Positions 26,293 to 36,425 of a stretch of DNA of 64,000 nucleotides are shown here, piece by piece. Source of the stretch: Galerina marginata (lineage: Eukaryota; Basidiomycota; Agaricomycetes; Agaricales; Galerinaceae); the NCBI GenBank assembly GCA_023014335.1, contig JAECYW010000010.1, forward strand, positions 1,550,001-1,614,000, in the 5' to 3' direction. Numbering within the stretch: position 1 is the first letter of the stretch; every line of letters begins with the position of its first letter. A program made the position numbers and the translations under genes. The notes beneath the pieces are model-generated. The model searched no databases. It saw nothing but the letters and a program-made list of their open reading frames with translations, and was not told the DNA's origin.

Positions 26293-26576
26293 ACTACGGT
26301 GTACGCGAGCCGCAAGGTTCACTTGACGTGAACTTGTCCGTCGCAACACCACTTCGGTTTGTTCCGGGCCACCTTTCCGGCAAACCAGTTCGCTTGCTCC
26401 GTGAACAGGATGCTCTTCTACGGCTCGCCTCGAGCTTTCTGGCTTACTCGAGGAGCGGCAGCGTTATGTAGACCCTCTAGACACGTATCTACCTAATATT
26501 GGATAATTAAAAGCATCACATAACATATATTCCGCCTTCTGAGGAGTTTGGGGTGGCAATATTTAGATCAGGCAAC
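26293..26576 (+). repeat. Left arm of a long inverted repeat
   Basis: This segment recurs in reverse complement at 28414-28693 with roughly 85-90% identity by eye. It runs from CTACGGTGTACGCGAGCC to CAATATTTAGATCAGGCAAC. The four bases outside it (TAGA) also occur directly outside the right arm, which could be a short target-site duplication. A short open frame across the arm is probably accidental. Confidence 0.85.
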
Positions 26577-26921
26577 GAGCACAACTGAGATATTACAAAA
26601 GTACCTTGTATGTTCGACACCAAGGATACATTTTGAAGACGAACAACTCAAATTTAAGCGCACTAAAGTTAGAGACTTCTTTTGAATACACATTGAAGAT
26701 ATAATTTTATGAAGTGATTCGGTAAACGAGCTAAAGAAAGCTAATTCAGTGAACTGCCAGTGATAACGTACCGAAAGTAATATCTGAAATGTACTGATAT
26801 GGTATCCAACTAAACTTACGATATTTTTGAGTACTTATTTCACTATGGCCATTTTTCGAAACAGGTCACGCGCCAGCGCTTAGTTCATCGGCGCTTATTC
26901 ACCTACCTGGAAGCTACTGTT

Positions 26922-26929
26922 AACTGCAC
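26922..26929 (+). repeat. 8-bp target-site duplication, left copy (AACTGCAC)
   Basis: AACTGCAC lies immediately before the CAGTG end of the hAT-type element and is repeated exactly at 27751-27758. Eight-base duplications are the hallmark of hAT transposition. Confidence 0.85.
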
Positions 26930-27750
26930 CAGTGTTGGACCTAAGGGTTAAACATTAATAACGTTTAAGGGTTAATAACATGTTAAGGTTAAGGGTTAAT
27001 ATCAGCTGAATGCGATGTGAAGCCTTAATTAAGCCTTAAGATATATGACGCAATAAGGCGGCCGCTGACCATGTGCTGTTTTGAACTTAGTGCGCTTGTG
27101 GTCCGCAATCAAGCTGTCTCTCGTCTATTTTGCTTCAAGTTCCGTTATACCTACCTTGCATTTCCTCCATTCTATATCTTAGATGTACAGCCTATACCTT
27201 GTGATATCAGCGCTCAGCAGCGTGTATTCGCCATGAATACGGTCTCAACTATTTTGTACTATCAAGGTTATCCTTCTGCCTACTCCAAACTTGAACAGAG
27301 TCGGGCTAGTTGGTTACGTTCTCTCAAACAGCAATGCCGCCAGCAAAAAGCCCGACGATGACAGCGATGACGAGGAGCTTCAAAATGTTGTTTACGGGCG
27401 CCAACGCTCAAAGTTCTTGCCGCGTTCCCTTGAGCTACTTACAGTTCGTGGGCCGAAAGGAAACTGGTATCAACGAGCAGTTGAGGCGACTGCGACGGCA
27501 CCAAGCCTGTACAGAGGAAGGATGGTTGATGGAATTATTGGCAGACGAAGAGGCAGATGAAGCCAGGATAACTGATGACGGGGAGCTGGAAGGATCCGGC
27601 GACGATTTTGATGGTTTATAAGTAGTCACAGTCCTTTCTCGGCCAAAACCTTAATAAACCCTTAAAATCGAAGCCTTAATTAAGGGTTACTTAAGGCTTA
27701 AGGCTTAACAACAAAATTTGGGGTTAATAACCCCTTAAGATCCAACACTG
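26930..27750. mobile_element. Small hAT-superfamily element, probably non-autonomous
   Basis: An 821-bp unit bounded by the inverted ends CAGTGTTGGACCTAAGGGTT (left) and, read inward from the right, CAGTGTTGGATCTTAAGGGG. The CAGTG termini and the perfect 8-bp duplication outside are diagnostic of hAT elements. Both subterminal regions (26938-27050 and 27640-27745) are crowded with TTAAGG/CCTTAA motifs, the kind of clustered short repeat that hAT transposases bind. The interior has only short open frames. One of 103 codons (27310-27621) ends in an acidic tail (ELLADEEADEARI) and might be a scrap of transposase C-terminus. No catalytic domain is present, so movement would need a transposase supplied elsewhere. 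Confidence 0.85.
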
Positions 27751-27758
27751 AACTGCAC
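27751..27758 (+). repeat. 8-bp target-site duplication, right copy (AACTGCAC)
   Basis: Exact copy of 26922-26929, directly after the ...CAACACTG end of the hAT-type element. Confidence 0.85.
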
Positions 27759-28413
27759 GGCCTGTATATCGAAGTACATCTAACAAGAATGTAGCACCAA
27801 GTCCCAATGCTAGAAGATAGGTGTCGGAATGAGTAAAAAAATGACCTGGTGCAGAAACGAGCGAGATACACTCAATTTCGTGGCAAGCATTGAAATTGGC
27901 TGTATCTTGCTCATTTCTTGGCCAATTTTTGCATTCTTGGGCTCTTTCAACGGGTAAACCCGAGCGGGTCATGGTACGGGTATTTTCGGGTATGGGTACG
28001 GGTAGGTTCCCAAACATCCATGGGTTACCCGTGCCGTTCCTTAAATTATTATTGACTAGGTGAGTATTAGCTCGTATAAGATAGAATCCGTAATCACTCA
28101 CGTTGGAATAGCGAGTCGAGACGCATGTCTTTTCAACTAATTTACTGCGGCAGCCATGATATCCGTAGCTACCGATGTTGTTCAGGTTGTACTATCTAGC
28201 TAGAGTAGACGAGAAACATAACCCTCGCATAATTGCGAAGGTCCGAAGAAAGCCCTTTGTTCCGTTCAACGCTGTTTCCGCTAATATTCCAGTTTGCCTC
28301 CATCATTCATAAGTAACTCTCTCATATTGCCAATCATTCTCGCAAGATTTTAATGAACTCCGGAATCAAGGATGGCGCTTTAAGGTGGCTTCACGATATT
28401 TTTAATTCTTCTT
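27759..28413. other. Interior of the inverted-repeat unit with a GGGTA motif cluster
   Basis: Non-coding DNA between the hAT element and the right repeat arm. From 27952 to 28031 it holds a run of GGGTA/TACCC units (GGGTAAACCC, ACGGGTA, CGGGTA, GGGTACGGGTAGG, GGGTTACCCG). No protein-coding gene was recognised. Confidence 0.55.
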
Positions 28414-28693
28414 GTTGCCTGTTCTAAATATTACGCCAAACTCCTCAGAAGGCAGAATATACGTCGTGTGACGCGTTTAATTATCCAATATTAGGTAGAG
28501 ACATGTCTAGAGGGTCTAAATAATGCTGCCGCCCCTCGAGTATGCCAGAAAACCCGAGGCTGGCCTTAGAAGAGCATCCCGTTCATTAAGCAAGCGAACT
28601 GGTTTACCGGAAAGGTGGCCCGGAACAAGCCGAAGTGGTGTTGCGACGGACAAGTTCACGTCAAGTGAACCTTGCGGCTCGCGTACACCGTAG
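28414..28693 (-). repeat. Right arm of a long inverted repeat
   Basis: Reverse complement of 26293-26576, with scattered substitutions. It ends 40 bases before the first possible start codon of the 5-alpha-reductase-like gene. Both arms hold the interrupted palindrome GTTCAC-TTGAC-GTGAAC (26316-26332 and 28654-28670). Confidence 0.85.
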
Positions 28694-28732
28694 TAGACGC
28701 CCAGAGCCAAGGACGGACAAGCCCATATCAAT

Positions 28733-29772
28733 ATGAGGGACCCAACCAAAATGTTCTCTTTTGGATTGTCTCTAATGCTCTACAATGGTAGGCTGACAAC
28801 TCTATCATAGCATGTTGTCCCAGTTTTTACAGCTTCTTTATTATTCGCACAGGATCTCGCAAATGGTGGACGATTTTGAATCTACTTACCGCCCCCGTAA
28901 CTTTCTTCGTAAATGCTCCTTTTGGACGTTTCACTCCTAAGGATCAATCAAGCATTTTCGTCGTCGATGGGATCAAGTCATGGATAGTCATGGAGCTCGT
29001 ATCACCTATCATGTTCCTCTACACCTTCATCACTTCACCTCTCACCTTCCTAGCTCCACCCCTACCATCCCTTACAGAACGCCACGCCATTTTGGCCATC
29101 TGTTTCCTGATCCACTACGCCAACCGGGCTTTGCTGTCTCCTTTACGCACACCTTCGCGTTCGAAAACGCACATCGTTGTCCCGTTGGGAGGAATGTTCT
29201 TCAACATTAACAATGGCTATTTATTGGGTTCTTACCTGTCCTCGCCCTACGCTCGTATGTATCTCCAAACCTTACCGCTTTCGACCTTCTATGGAGGTCT
29301 CGCGCTTTGGGCCGTGGGTTTGGCGGGTAACATTTGGCATGACGAAATTCTGCTCAACATCCGGCGAAAGGCAAACAGCAAAGGCAAAGGGAAGGCGGAT
29401 GGCAGCTCAAAAGGAGAACACTACGCCATTCCTCAAGGTGGGCTCTATAGCCTAATCTCGTATCCAAACTACTTTTGCGAGTGGATCGAATGGCTTGGAT
29501 TCGCCATCGCTGCTGCTCCACTCCCTTGTAAACCCTCATCTCTAAGACCCTCATCCTTTTTACCCTTGCTACTGAACCCCAAAATATATCTCGACATTTG
29601 GAACACCCCCGCACAAAATTTCGCACCAAACCTCTCACCTCCCTGGATATTCTTTATTTCTGAAGTAGTCCTCATGTTTCCTCGTGCATATCAAGGTCAC
29701 AAATGGTACCTTGAAAAGTTTGGTGATGCATACCCCAAACAGCGAAAAGTAGTCGTTCCTTTCTTGATATAA
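28733..29772 (+). CDS. Steroid 5-alpha-reductase (SRD5A)-like protein
   Basis: A membrane-bound reductase of the 3-oxo-5-alpha-steroid 4-dehydrogenase family, which uses NADPH to reduce the delta-4 double bond of 3-oxo steroids or related lipids at the endoplasmic reticulum. Family motifs: APFGRF near the start, IHYANRALLSPL, FFNINNGYLLGSY, GLAGNIWHDEILLNIRRK, IPQGGLYSLISYPNYF, EWIEWLGFAI and the C-terminal WYLEKFGDAYPKQRK...PFLI. Exon 1 (to 28787) splices by a 65-base intron to exon 2 (28853), giving MLYNGSRKWW. Two in-frame starts are possible, 28733 and 28751. An insert of about 15 Lys/Gly/Ser residues (SKGKGKADGSSKG) precedes the IPQGG motif. The N-terminus looks shorter than in animal family members, and the upstream DNA is a repeat arm, so a lost 5' exon or replaced promoter is possible. 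The physiological substrate is unknown. Confidence 0.85.
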
Positions 29773-29952
29773 CGAGTCAGTTTCCAAACGGCTTCTTATT
29801 GTATGCCCAATAATGAAACACTCCAACCGCGAAAGCAAACGGAAAAACAATATTCAGAGCAATACGCGGAAAACGTCCTTAAATATAGGTAAACCCAAGT
29901 CCTGTCATTCAGTCTCATCCTAAGTTGATACAACCAATAGAGCCGAAATCAG

Positions 29953-31738
29953 TCAAGAAAATATGACCTCTGAGCCATCGATGTCACGATTGTACCACGT
30001 TGAATTACCGTCTACTGTCAACCCATATGAAGACGAGAGGGGTTCAAGATACTTCTCCTGCTTGATCGGCTGATAAACCAACTCCAATTTCAGCTCAACA
30101 CCAGCGGCCTTGGCGCATCTGTACACCTCCTCAGAGATATCCCGTTGTTTGACTCTGGCGAAGGTGACATGGACGAATTTCAAACATGCAACCCCGTTTT
30201 GCGTCGCGGGGTTCAGCCTACTGGTGATAAACCGCAGAAGTGTCTCATCCTCGAGATCCCAGGCCCAGTGCGCTTCGAAGGCGATCAGGTTTGGCAGTAA
30301 TATTTCCTCTCGTGAAGAATGTCCCTCGATAATGAGAAGATTCAGGTCAAGACTCTCGGAGAGAGACTTCCCGACACTCCGATTTCCAGCTAGTCTTACT
30401 GTATGTAGAACTTATGTCCCCAATAATAAGGTGAGAAAGGGAAGGTACGAGGTGAAATGATTTAATGATGTCGTCCTTCCTTAAACCAAATTGTTCGAGC
30501 GTCAGCTTCTTGACACGAACAGACTTCTGGAGAAGTGGGAGCACAGGCAAAGGGATACCATTAAGAACATAGTCGGGACTAGAATGTGGGTAGAAAGGGT
30601 GCCTTCGATAGTCAACCCACATCAAAAGTGGTGCGTCGATAAAATCATACATCTTCTCTGCAGCCTCCAAACTCCCGCCATCGACCAAACACAAAGACTG
30701 CAGTGAGGGCAGCGACACCGCAACAGGTTCGGCATGATTTTGGTTATCGGATTCACTACTTATAAGAAAGCTTTGAAAATGGACGAGATTGGGAAGCATC
30801 CTGAGCAAATCAAGAAGTTTGGTATGGGAAAAGGCGGCATGCCAATTTAAGACCGTAAGCTTTTGCAGTGAGGCCGTAATATTCTTGAACTTCGAAATTT
30901 CGATGGAAGCGATTGAAAGTCTTTGGAGATTCGGCGCTTGTATGAGTACGATAGGTCCTTGACGCAAATTACGATTAATTCGTTGATTGAAGGTGATTTT
31001 TAGGGTTTGAAGCATGGGAACCATGTCTGGAGATATGTCGGCCTGAATTTTTTCATATAACTCCGATGGAATGGATAGTTGAATGTCTTTCCAACGCCTG
31101 GCGAGAGGAAGAATGGCATTCAACATTCTCTGTGCAGAGCTTGCTGAGTGGTCCTTGAGCTGGTTGGTCGAAGGTCGAAGGTCAGAATTACGGTGAACAT
31201 AATAAAGCGAGATAGACAACGGGCAGTCTCCAGAACAAGAAAGCCATTCTTCTACGACCGCGCAGCGCTGGTCCATGACCTCAGCATGACGCAAGGTATC
31301 GGCGTCAGGTTGAGTCAGGAGGGTATCTGGTCGAGGCATGGTTTCTGAGAAAGGGATGTGTATTCTCGCCCATATCCGAGGAGAGGTTAATGCTGTTTCC
31401 CGCCAAGTTCTGCAAATGTGGGTAAGCAAAATGGGAGCGTCCGTCGAGCTCATGATTGAATTGCGTTGGGTTGGAAGGCAGTGGAAAAAGATTTCGCGTA
31501 AGATGTCTGGTGGAACTCGGCGAATTGGGGACAGGACGGTATAGTAAGGGTTTAATGAGGTCTTGATGCCGTCGTGCGCCCGTCTGAGCTCCCGCAGGTG
31601 TCTCTCGAGGCGTTCGATCTCGACCTCGCTTATGGACAACTCGGCCACTGGTTCCTCCATTGCTTTCTTAATTTCACGAATGACGCCCTCTGAAGGCAAG
31701 TCATTGTTTGTCAAATATGGAGCGAGGTGTGAAGACAT
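29953..31738 (-). CDS. F-box-like protein, copy A
   Basis: About 570 residues, related along its whole length to the gene at 59771-61651. It has an N-terminal segment (LAPYLTNNDLPSEG), a coiled coil (EIERLERHLRELRRAHDGI), then the F-box-like block LSPIRRVPPDILREIFFHCL with HICRTWRETALTSPRIWARI. A long C-terminal region with leucine-rich-type repeats (LTVLNWHAAF, LPSLQSLCLVDGGSLEAAEK) follows. F-box proteins usually link substrates to SCF ubiquitin ligases through Skp1; the substrate here is unknown. The main exon (31738 to about 30400) must splice through a short intron to reach the frame reading SESLDLNLLIIEGHSSREEI, which ends at 29953; the exact donor is uncertain. Its start faces the oxygenase gene across a spacer of about 350 bases. 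Confidence 0.8.
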
Positions 31739-32089
31739 TGGAGAAGCCCTGGAAATAACGTCAGCACCAGTTTGCCCTTTTTAAAATCCTTCGCTGGACA
31801 ACGAAGCCCAAACGGCAATCGTGAAAGTGACTGATGATATGCAGAAAGTCAGTACCATAATCTTAGATAACTGTGGTTTAGATAAAAACAATATTAACTC
31901 GCCAGAATTAGCGCCACAACCCAGGCGCTTCAGGCGGTGGGTGGACGGAGAACAAGTGAAAAATGCTGTGCAAACTAGGTTGGTGACGCGGACGGGCTAC
32001 GGCACCCGGCGACCACTCTCACCTTACACTCGCGACAAAAATGACTCATTCCAACCTCTCTGGATTTCTCTCGAAATATCTTACCGACC
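31739..32089. promoter_or_regulatory. Shared spacer between divergent F-box and oxygenase genes
   Basis: The 351 bases separate two start codons that point away from each other, so both promoters must lie here. A short open frame at 31821-32093 shows no family features. No clear TATA box was found. An ATG at 32041 upstream of the chosen oxygenase start is in another frame and closes after about 40 codons, so it could act as an upstream ORF. Confidence 0.5.
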
Positions 32090-32923
32090 ATGAACTCATG
32101 TCCGAGATCCCGTGCCCATCCCATAAATTTCTCAGATACCCAACTAAATCGCTATGCTGGATTCTATGCCACAATTCTTGACGACGTCTTTACTCCAGAA
32201 GAGTGTCGCGATTTATTGTCCCTTGCCACACAGTTTGCAACATGGCTGCCAGCTGGGTTGAGTGCTGAGGGCCCAACCCAGACCGTGCACAGCAATTTCA
32301 GAAACAGCGAGCGCATATTGTGCATCGATGCAGAGGCTTCAAATATGGTCTACGAACGTCTCCTACCGCTCGTGGAGCACGACCTTGGAGAAATTGCAGT
32401 TGGTGGTCGATGGGAAGGAATTACTGGCAAGACAGGAAGGAAGCAAGGTCCAAAGTGGAAGCTGGTAGGGTAAGTCTTTTCTAGGCAGCCAGCAATATCG
32501 CCTTCACGTTTAACGAATTTTGGCAGAGTAAATCCTCGACTCTCTTTTTTAAGATATGGGCCATCTCATTATTTTAAACCCCATTGCGACGGCTTGAATG
32601 ACCTCGTTCGCGAGGACGGCACCGTTCACAAGTCCTTCGTGACGCTGCATCTCTATTTAAATGGCTCCGCGGATCCAATCGCTGGAGACATCGACCCTAC
32701 TCGGGCTACCTTTAAGCTCTTGAGTAACGACCCCGATGAACCACTGGAAGGAGGCGCTACTCGCTTCTGGACCCCAGATAAGAAACATTTTCTGGATGTC
32801 CTGCCTCGTGTTGGGCGCGTGCTTGTCTTCCAACAGCGCATGCTGGTTCATAGTGGAGAGGAGGTGGTGCAGGGCATCAAGTATACCATGCGAGGGGACT
32901 TTATGTTCGAAGAAGTGGCATGA
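32090..32923 (+). CDS. 2-oxoglutarate/Fe(II)-dependent oxygenase (prolyl-4-hydroxylase-like)
   Basis: A protein of about 260 residues in two exons, joined across 32469 to 32526 to read KLVGVNPRLSFLRYGPSHYF. The first exon has the family entry motif FYATILDDVFTPEECRDLLS. The second has the metal-binding HxD in FKPHCDG and the distal His with the 2-oxoglutarate-binding basic residue in HSGEEVVQGIKYTMRGDFMF. This double-stranded beta-helix family hydroxylates or oxidises proteins or small molecules with O2 and 2-oxoglutarate, giving succinate and CO2. The spacing of H, D and distal H matches the P4H-like subgroup, so it is likely active. No signal peptide is seen, pointing to a cytosolic or nuclear enzyme. 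The substrate cannot be deduced. Confidence 0.85.
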
Positions 32924-33358
32924 GTTATTTCATTTCGTAATTACTGTGTACTTTATTTTCGTTTGGAGCGACTGATAACAAAGAGACTTCAATTTGCTCG
33001 GAGAAAGCAGCTGGCAACTTTCTCAACAGAGCATCTCGCAAGGGCAGCCTGGAAAAAGATAAGGTTACAATATTCTGGTGTAGCTCTTAGACTCACAGAG
33101 AATATCTGCGACACAATCACATATGCCCTATTTTTTCGTCTGTATTAGCTATTATTCAATTACCAAACCAGATACCCGAAACGAACCTCACAACACTCTG
33201 TAGAGTAAGATAAGAAGTGAGAAAAAAAAACAAATAATATTGCAGCAAGTCGAACGCACCGGAGCAGACGAAGGCTCCAAGCACTCCTATGCAACAATCC
33301 TAATAGGAGAGGGGTAGAATATTTAGCAACCATGGGTATGTTTGGACCCATTATTTAC

Positions 33359-34137
33359 TCACCCTGGCGGCGCCTCCTCCGCGCGGACGGGATGCAGCAG
33401 TTTGGTGCTCGGCATTTGCGTTTGCGGGCATGGATACGCCATGAATAAAACCTTTAACAATTTATATGCACAGTTCGTCGAGTAGATGTAAGTGTTCATG
33501 CTTACTTCTGGCTGCTCCAGCTGTGGGCTGCGTCGTAACAGGGTTACTGCCTGTGGGGGACTGCTTTGACAGGGATGGGGATAGTTCCATATTCCAATCG
33601 TTGGTGTTAAACAAAGAGGGGGGCAACCAAAGGCCAAGGTTCTGACACTCTTAAACAGAGACCCTAGACTCAATGACCTCAGAGTCAGACGCATTAGTGG
33701 CACGAAGTGGACCCACAAATATAGGATATGACGTTTAGGTAGAACAGTGCTCAAGCTCGATTCTACTTAGAAGGAGCGAATTAGGGGTATGACATAGGTA
33801 TTGATGGATATATTTCCGCGAGCAGCCCGTTGAAGAGGCTCCTAGGGCTCCTCGGGCCACTTGAATTATCTGCATCAGGTTCACGCTGGAGGATTCGTTA
33901 GAATTTACACCGTCCAGAACGGAGAGACCTCAGCGATATTCCCAAGCGCCAGGTCACAAGCTTTTCAAGGCATACTAGTACCTTATTAGCCTCGTCGAGT
34001 CCATGACATGTCTTTGGTGACGATGAGACTGTACGACTCAGCTTTAATTGGCGCAGGCCGAGAACATGTGGGTTTGCCATGTGGCAATATCTAGGAAGTT
34101 GGAAGATGCCTAAAGAAAGATGCGGGATGTCCGTCAT
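33359..34137 (-). pseudogene. Probable remnant of an F-box/LRR-type gene
   Basis: Two minus-strand open frames (33359-33754 and 33898-34137) contain leucine-rich stretches such as LMRLTLRSLSLGSLFKSVRT, VTLLRRSPQLEQPEVSMNTY and VLGLRQLKLSRTV. These resemble the C-terminal repeats of basidiomycete F-box-like proteins. No F-box is visible and stops separate the pieces with no convincing introns. It may be chance or a very old relic, so the call is weak. The bases from 32924 to 33358, and from 34138 to 34502, hold nothing else I can support. Confidence 0.27.
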
Positions 34138-34502
34138 TGGTAAAGCTGTTATTGCTCCAGCAAGGATTTAGGATCGCATTGAATCTTGATCAATATATGT
34201 GGAGGCCAAAATTGCGGTAGGCGGCAAGTGGCCAGATTTTCGTACCGCGGCTGGCCTCGTTTTAATCAGCTTGTCGTACCGCCTTCCTTATGAGTTTGTC
34301 AGGGATTAAATGGTGATACTTGGGTGAAAAAGTTATTCGGAGGAGAGTGAGTTTGAACCGGCGCGGGAGGTCTACATGGAGGTCACAGCACAACAAAGAC
34401 AAACTCCTGAGCCAACCGCTTCCCGAGCACCTTTGAAGGTCCTCACCACCGTCCATGTCGAACTCGAGATAATAATCAGTCAGGCCGAACGTGCTTCTGA
34501 AT

Positions 34503-36217
34503 ATGCAAAATACTGTCACAAAACAGAAACCGCGTGGACCGCAAGGATCACAAACGGGGGTTTTCAAAGTCGACTTCATAAAGGTAAGTCGAAGGCAACA
34601 GCGTGCAGTGTTGAATCAGAAAGTTGACTTGGTTTTTGTTTTTGTAGGATATTGCGGAATCTCTGAATATAGTTGTATCAGACACCGTTGCATCATCGTT
34701 GGCTAGCGATGTCGAATACCGAATTAATCAGGTTATTGAGGTGCGTTCATCTTACCTACTCTTGGACGTGACATTTACAACGAGTTTTGTTTAGGAGGCA
34801 GCGCGTTTCATGAGACATGGCAGACGAACAACAATGACCACCGCAGACGTTGATCAGGCCCTACGGGTCCTTAACATCGAACCACTATACGGCCACTCAC
34901 CGTACAACCCCACCGTCTTCCGTCGCGCGCTCCCATACCCCCAAGTTCCCGCCGCTGGGCCTGTATACTTCCCCGAAGACGAAGAGATTGACTTCGATCG
35001 CGTTCTCCGTGAGGAGAAAATCGCCCTGCCAAAGGGAGTCAGCTGGACGGCGCATTGGCTTGCAGTAGAAGGTGTACAACCATTAATTCCTGAGAACCCA
35101 CCCGCGATACCACGCGAGTCGGATGGCGATCCTAATGCGAAGGGTGAAATTTTGAAGGTAAACGGTACTGCGCCTACAGTCAACGGCACAGGCCTTCCAC
35201 TAGGCCTAACGGCCAACCTTCCAGCGGGAGCAAAGAAGCCCGCGACAGGCCCACAGGCGAACATACAGCAAAATCAACAGATCGTCAAGCAGGTCCTGTC
35301 GAGAGAGTTGCAACTGTATTATGCTCGTTTGACCTCGTCACTACTGCCACCGTCGTCGGATTTCGCGAAACGGACGGCTGCGCTGGCGAGTTTGAGGAAT
35401 GATGCTGGTTTGCAAGCACTTCTGCCTTATTTAGTTCGATGGGTGGGCGAAGGTGTCGTTGGTGCGTTGAAGGAGGAATCGCAGCAGGAAAGTGAAGGCA
35501 AAGTTCTCGAGGTCTTGTTGGATGTAATCAGTGCAATTTTGGACAACAAAACCCTGTTCGTAGAGCCCTATGTGAGTTTCTTGTTTTTTTTAGGTCCGAG
35601 CGCGCCTTTAAGCTCATTAAATTCCTAGCTACATCAAATCCTCCCACCAATCCTTTCTATCCTCCTTCATTCATCCCTACCCCCAAGTCATGCAACCCAA
35701 CTCCGAACAACAGCCTCTCAGACGCTATCAAAACTCCTAACTCAACATTCAACAACATACCCTTCTCTTTCACCTCGTATCATGAAGACGCTCCTACTCG
35801 CCCTTATCTCCCCAGGAAAGAGCACCGGCACGAGGGAAGGAGCTATCCGTGGGCTCCTTGGTGTAGGCAAGGAGGCTGTAAGAAAAGGGCTGGTCGAAGG
35901 CGGTGGCGCGAGGGTCGTGGGTGCGGAATGGGAAAGCGGAGGACGAGACGGCTACGGGCTCGTTAACTCTGTAATGGTGGGTCCATATTTCTCTGTAACA
36001 TTGCTTTGGGAAGCACAATTGATGCTTTGTGAAATAGGATGCATTACGAGTGCTTCAGCCGGCGTCTGAGATGTCAGACTCTCTTGATTCTTCGAAGGAA
36101 GCTGATTCTGCTGTTCTGACCAAATTGAACGAGGTATTAGGAGGGTATTTCGCTTCGCAAGTGTCATCGGATGGTGCCTGGGCTCGGGAAATTCTTGGAC
36201 TATCAAGTTCTTCATGA
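34503..36217 (+). CDS. TAF6: Transcription initiation factor TFIID subunit 6
   Basis: A core TFIID (and in many fungi SAGA) subunit that pairs with TAF9 through a histone fold. Five exons: 34503-34583, 34648-34740, 34795-35571, 35629-35976 and 36038-36217. The histone fold is read across exons 1-3 (VFKVDFIKDIAESLNIVVSD; EYRINQVIEEAARFMRHGRR; TTADVDQALRVLNIEPLYGH). The TAF6 middle block follows (EEIDFDRVLREEKIALPKG, SWTAHWLAVEGVQPLIPENP). The C-terminal HEAT-repeat domain reads EPYLHQILPPILSILLHSSL, LTQHSTTYPSLSPRIMKTLL and REGAIRGLLGVGKEAVRKG. Phases agree at every join. The start at 34503 gives a basic 20-residue tail before the fold; a GTG just upstream is not needed. Length, about 490 residues, is normal for fungi. 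No defect was seen. Confidence 0.93.
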
Positions 36218-36425
36218 CCTTCGTTAAAAGACATCCTAATCATTATTTTCAGGCTTTTTTGTAGCTGTATTTCTTTGGCCTTTTCTCGATCCTTGTATTT
36301 ATCACTGTAGAATTTTATCATCATTGCGCATGCTCTAAACATGAAAATATGATATGTGTAGGTATGTTGCCGTCTACTGAAATAATTTTGACAAGTGATT
36401 GAAGACGAGGACGAAAACATGCATG

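Noticed and set aside
26940..27050. Telomere-like TTAAGGG runs
   Set aside because: The unit is not TTAGGG, the runs lie inside an element with hAT ends, and they occur inverted at its other end, so they are subterminal transposon motifs.
26253..28749. Matching open frames of about 72-77 codons in the two inverted repeat arms
   Set aside because: They follow from the shared repeat DNA. The substitutions between arms do not favour silent sites, and the product resembles nothing known.
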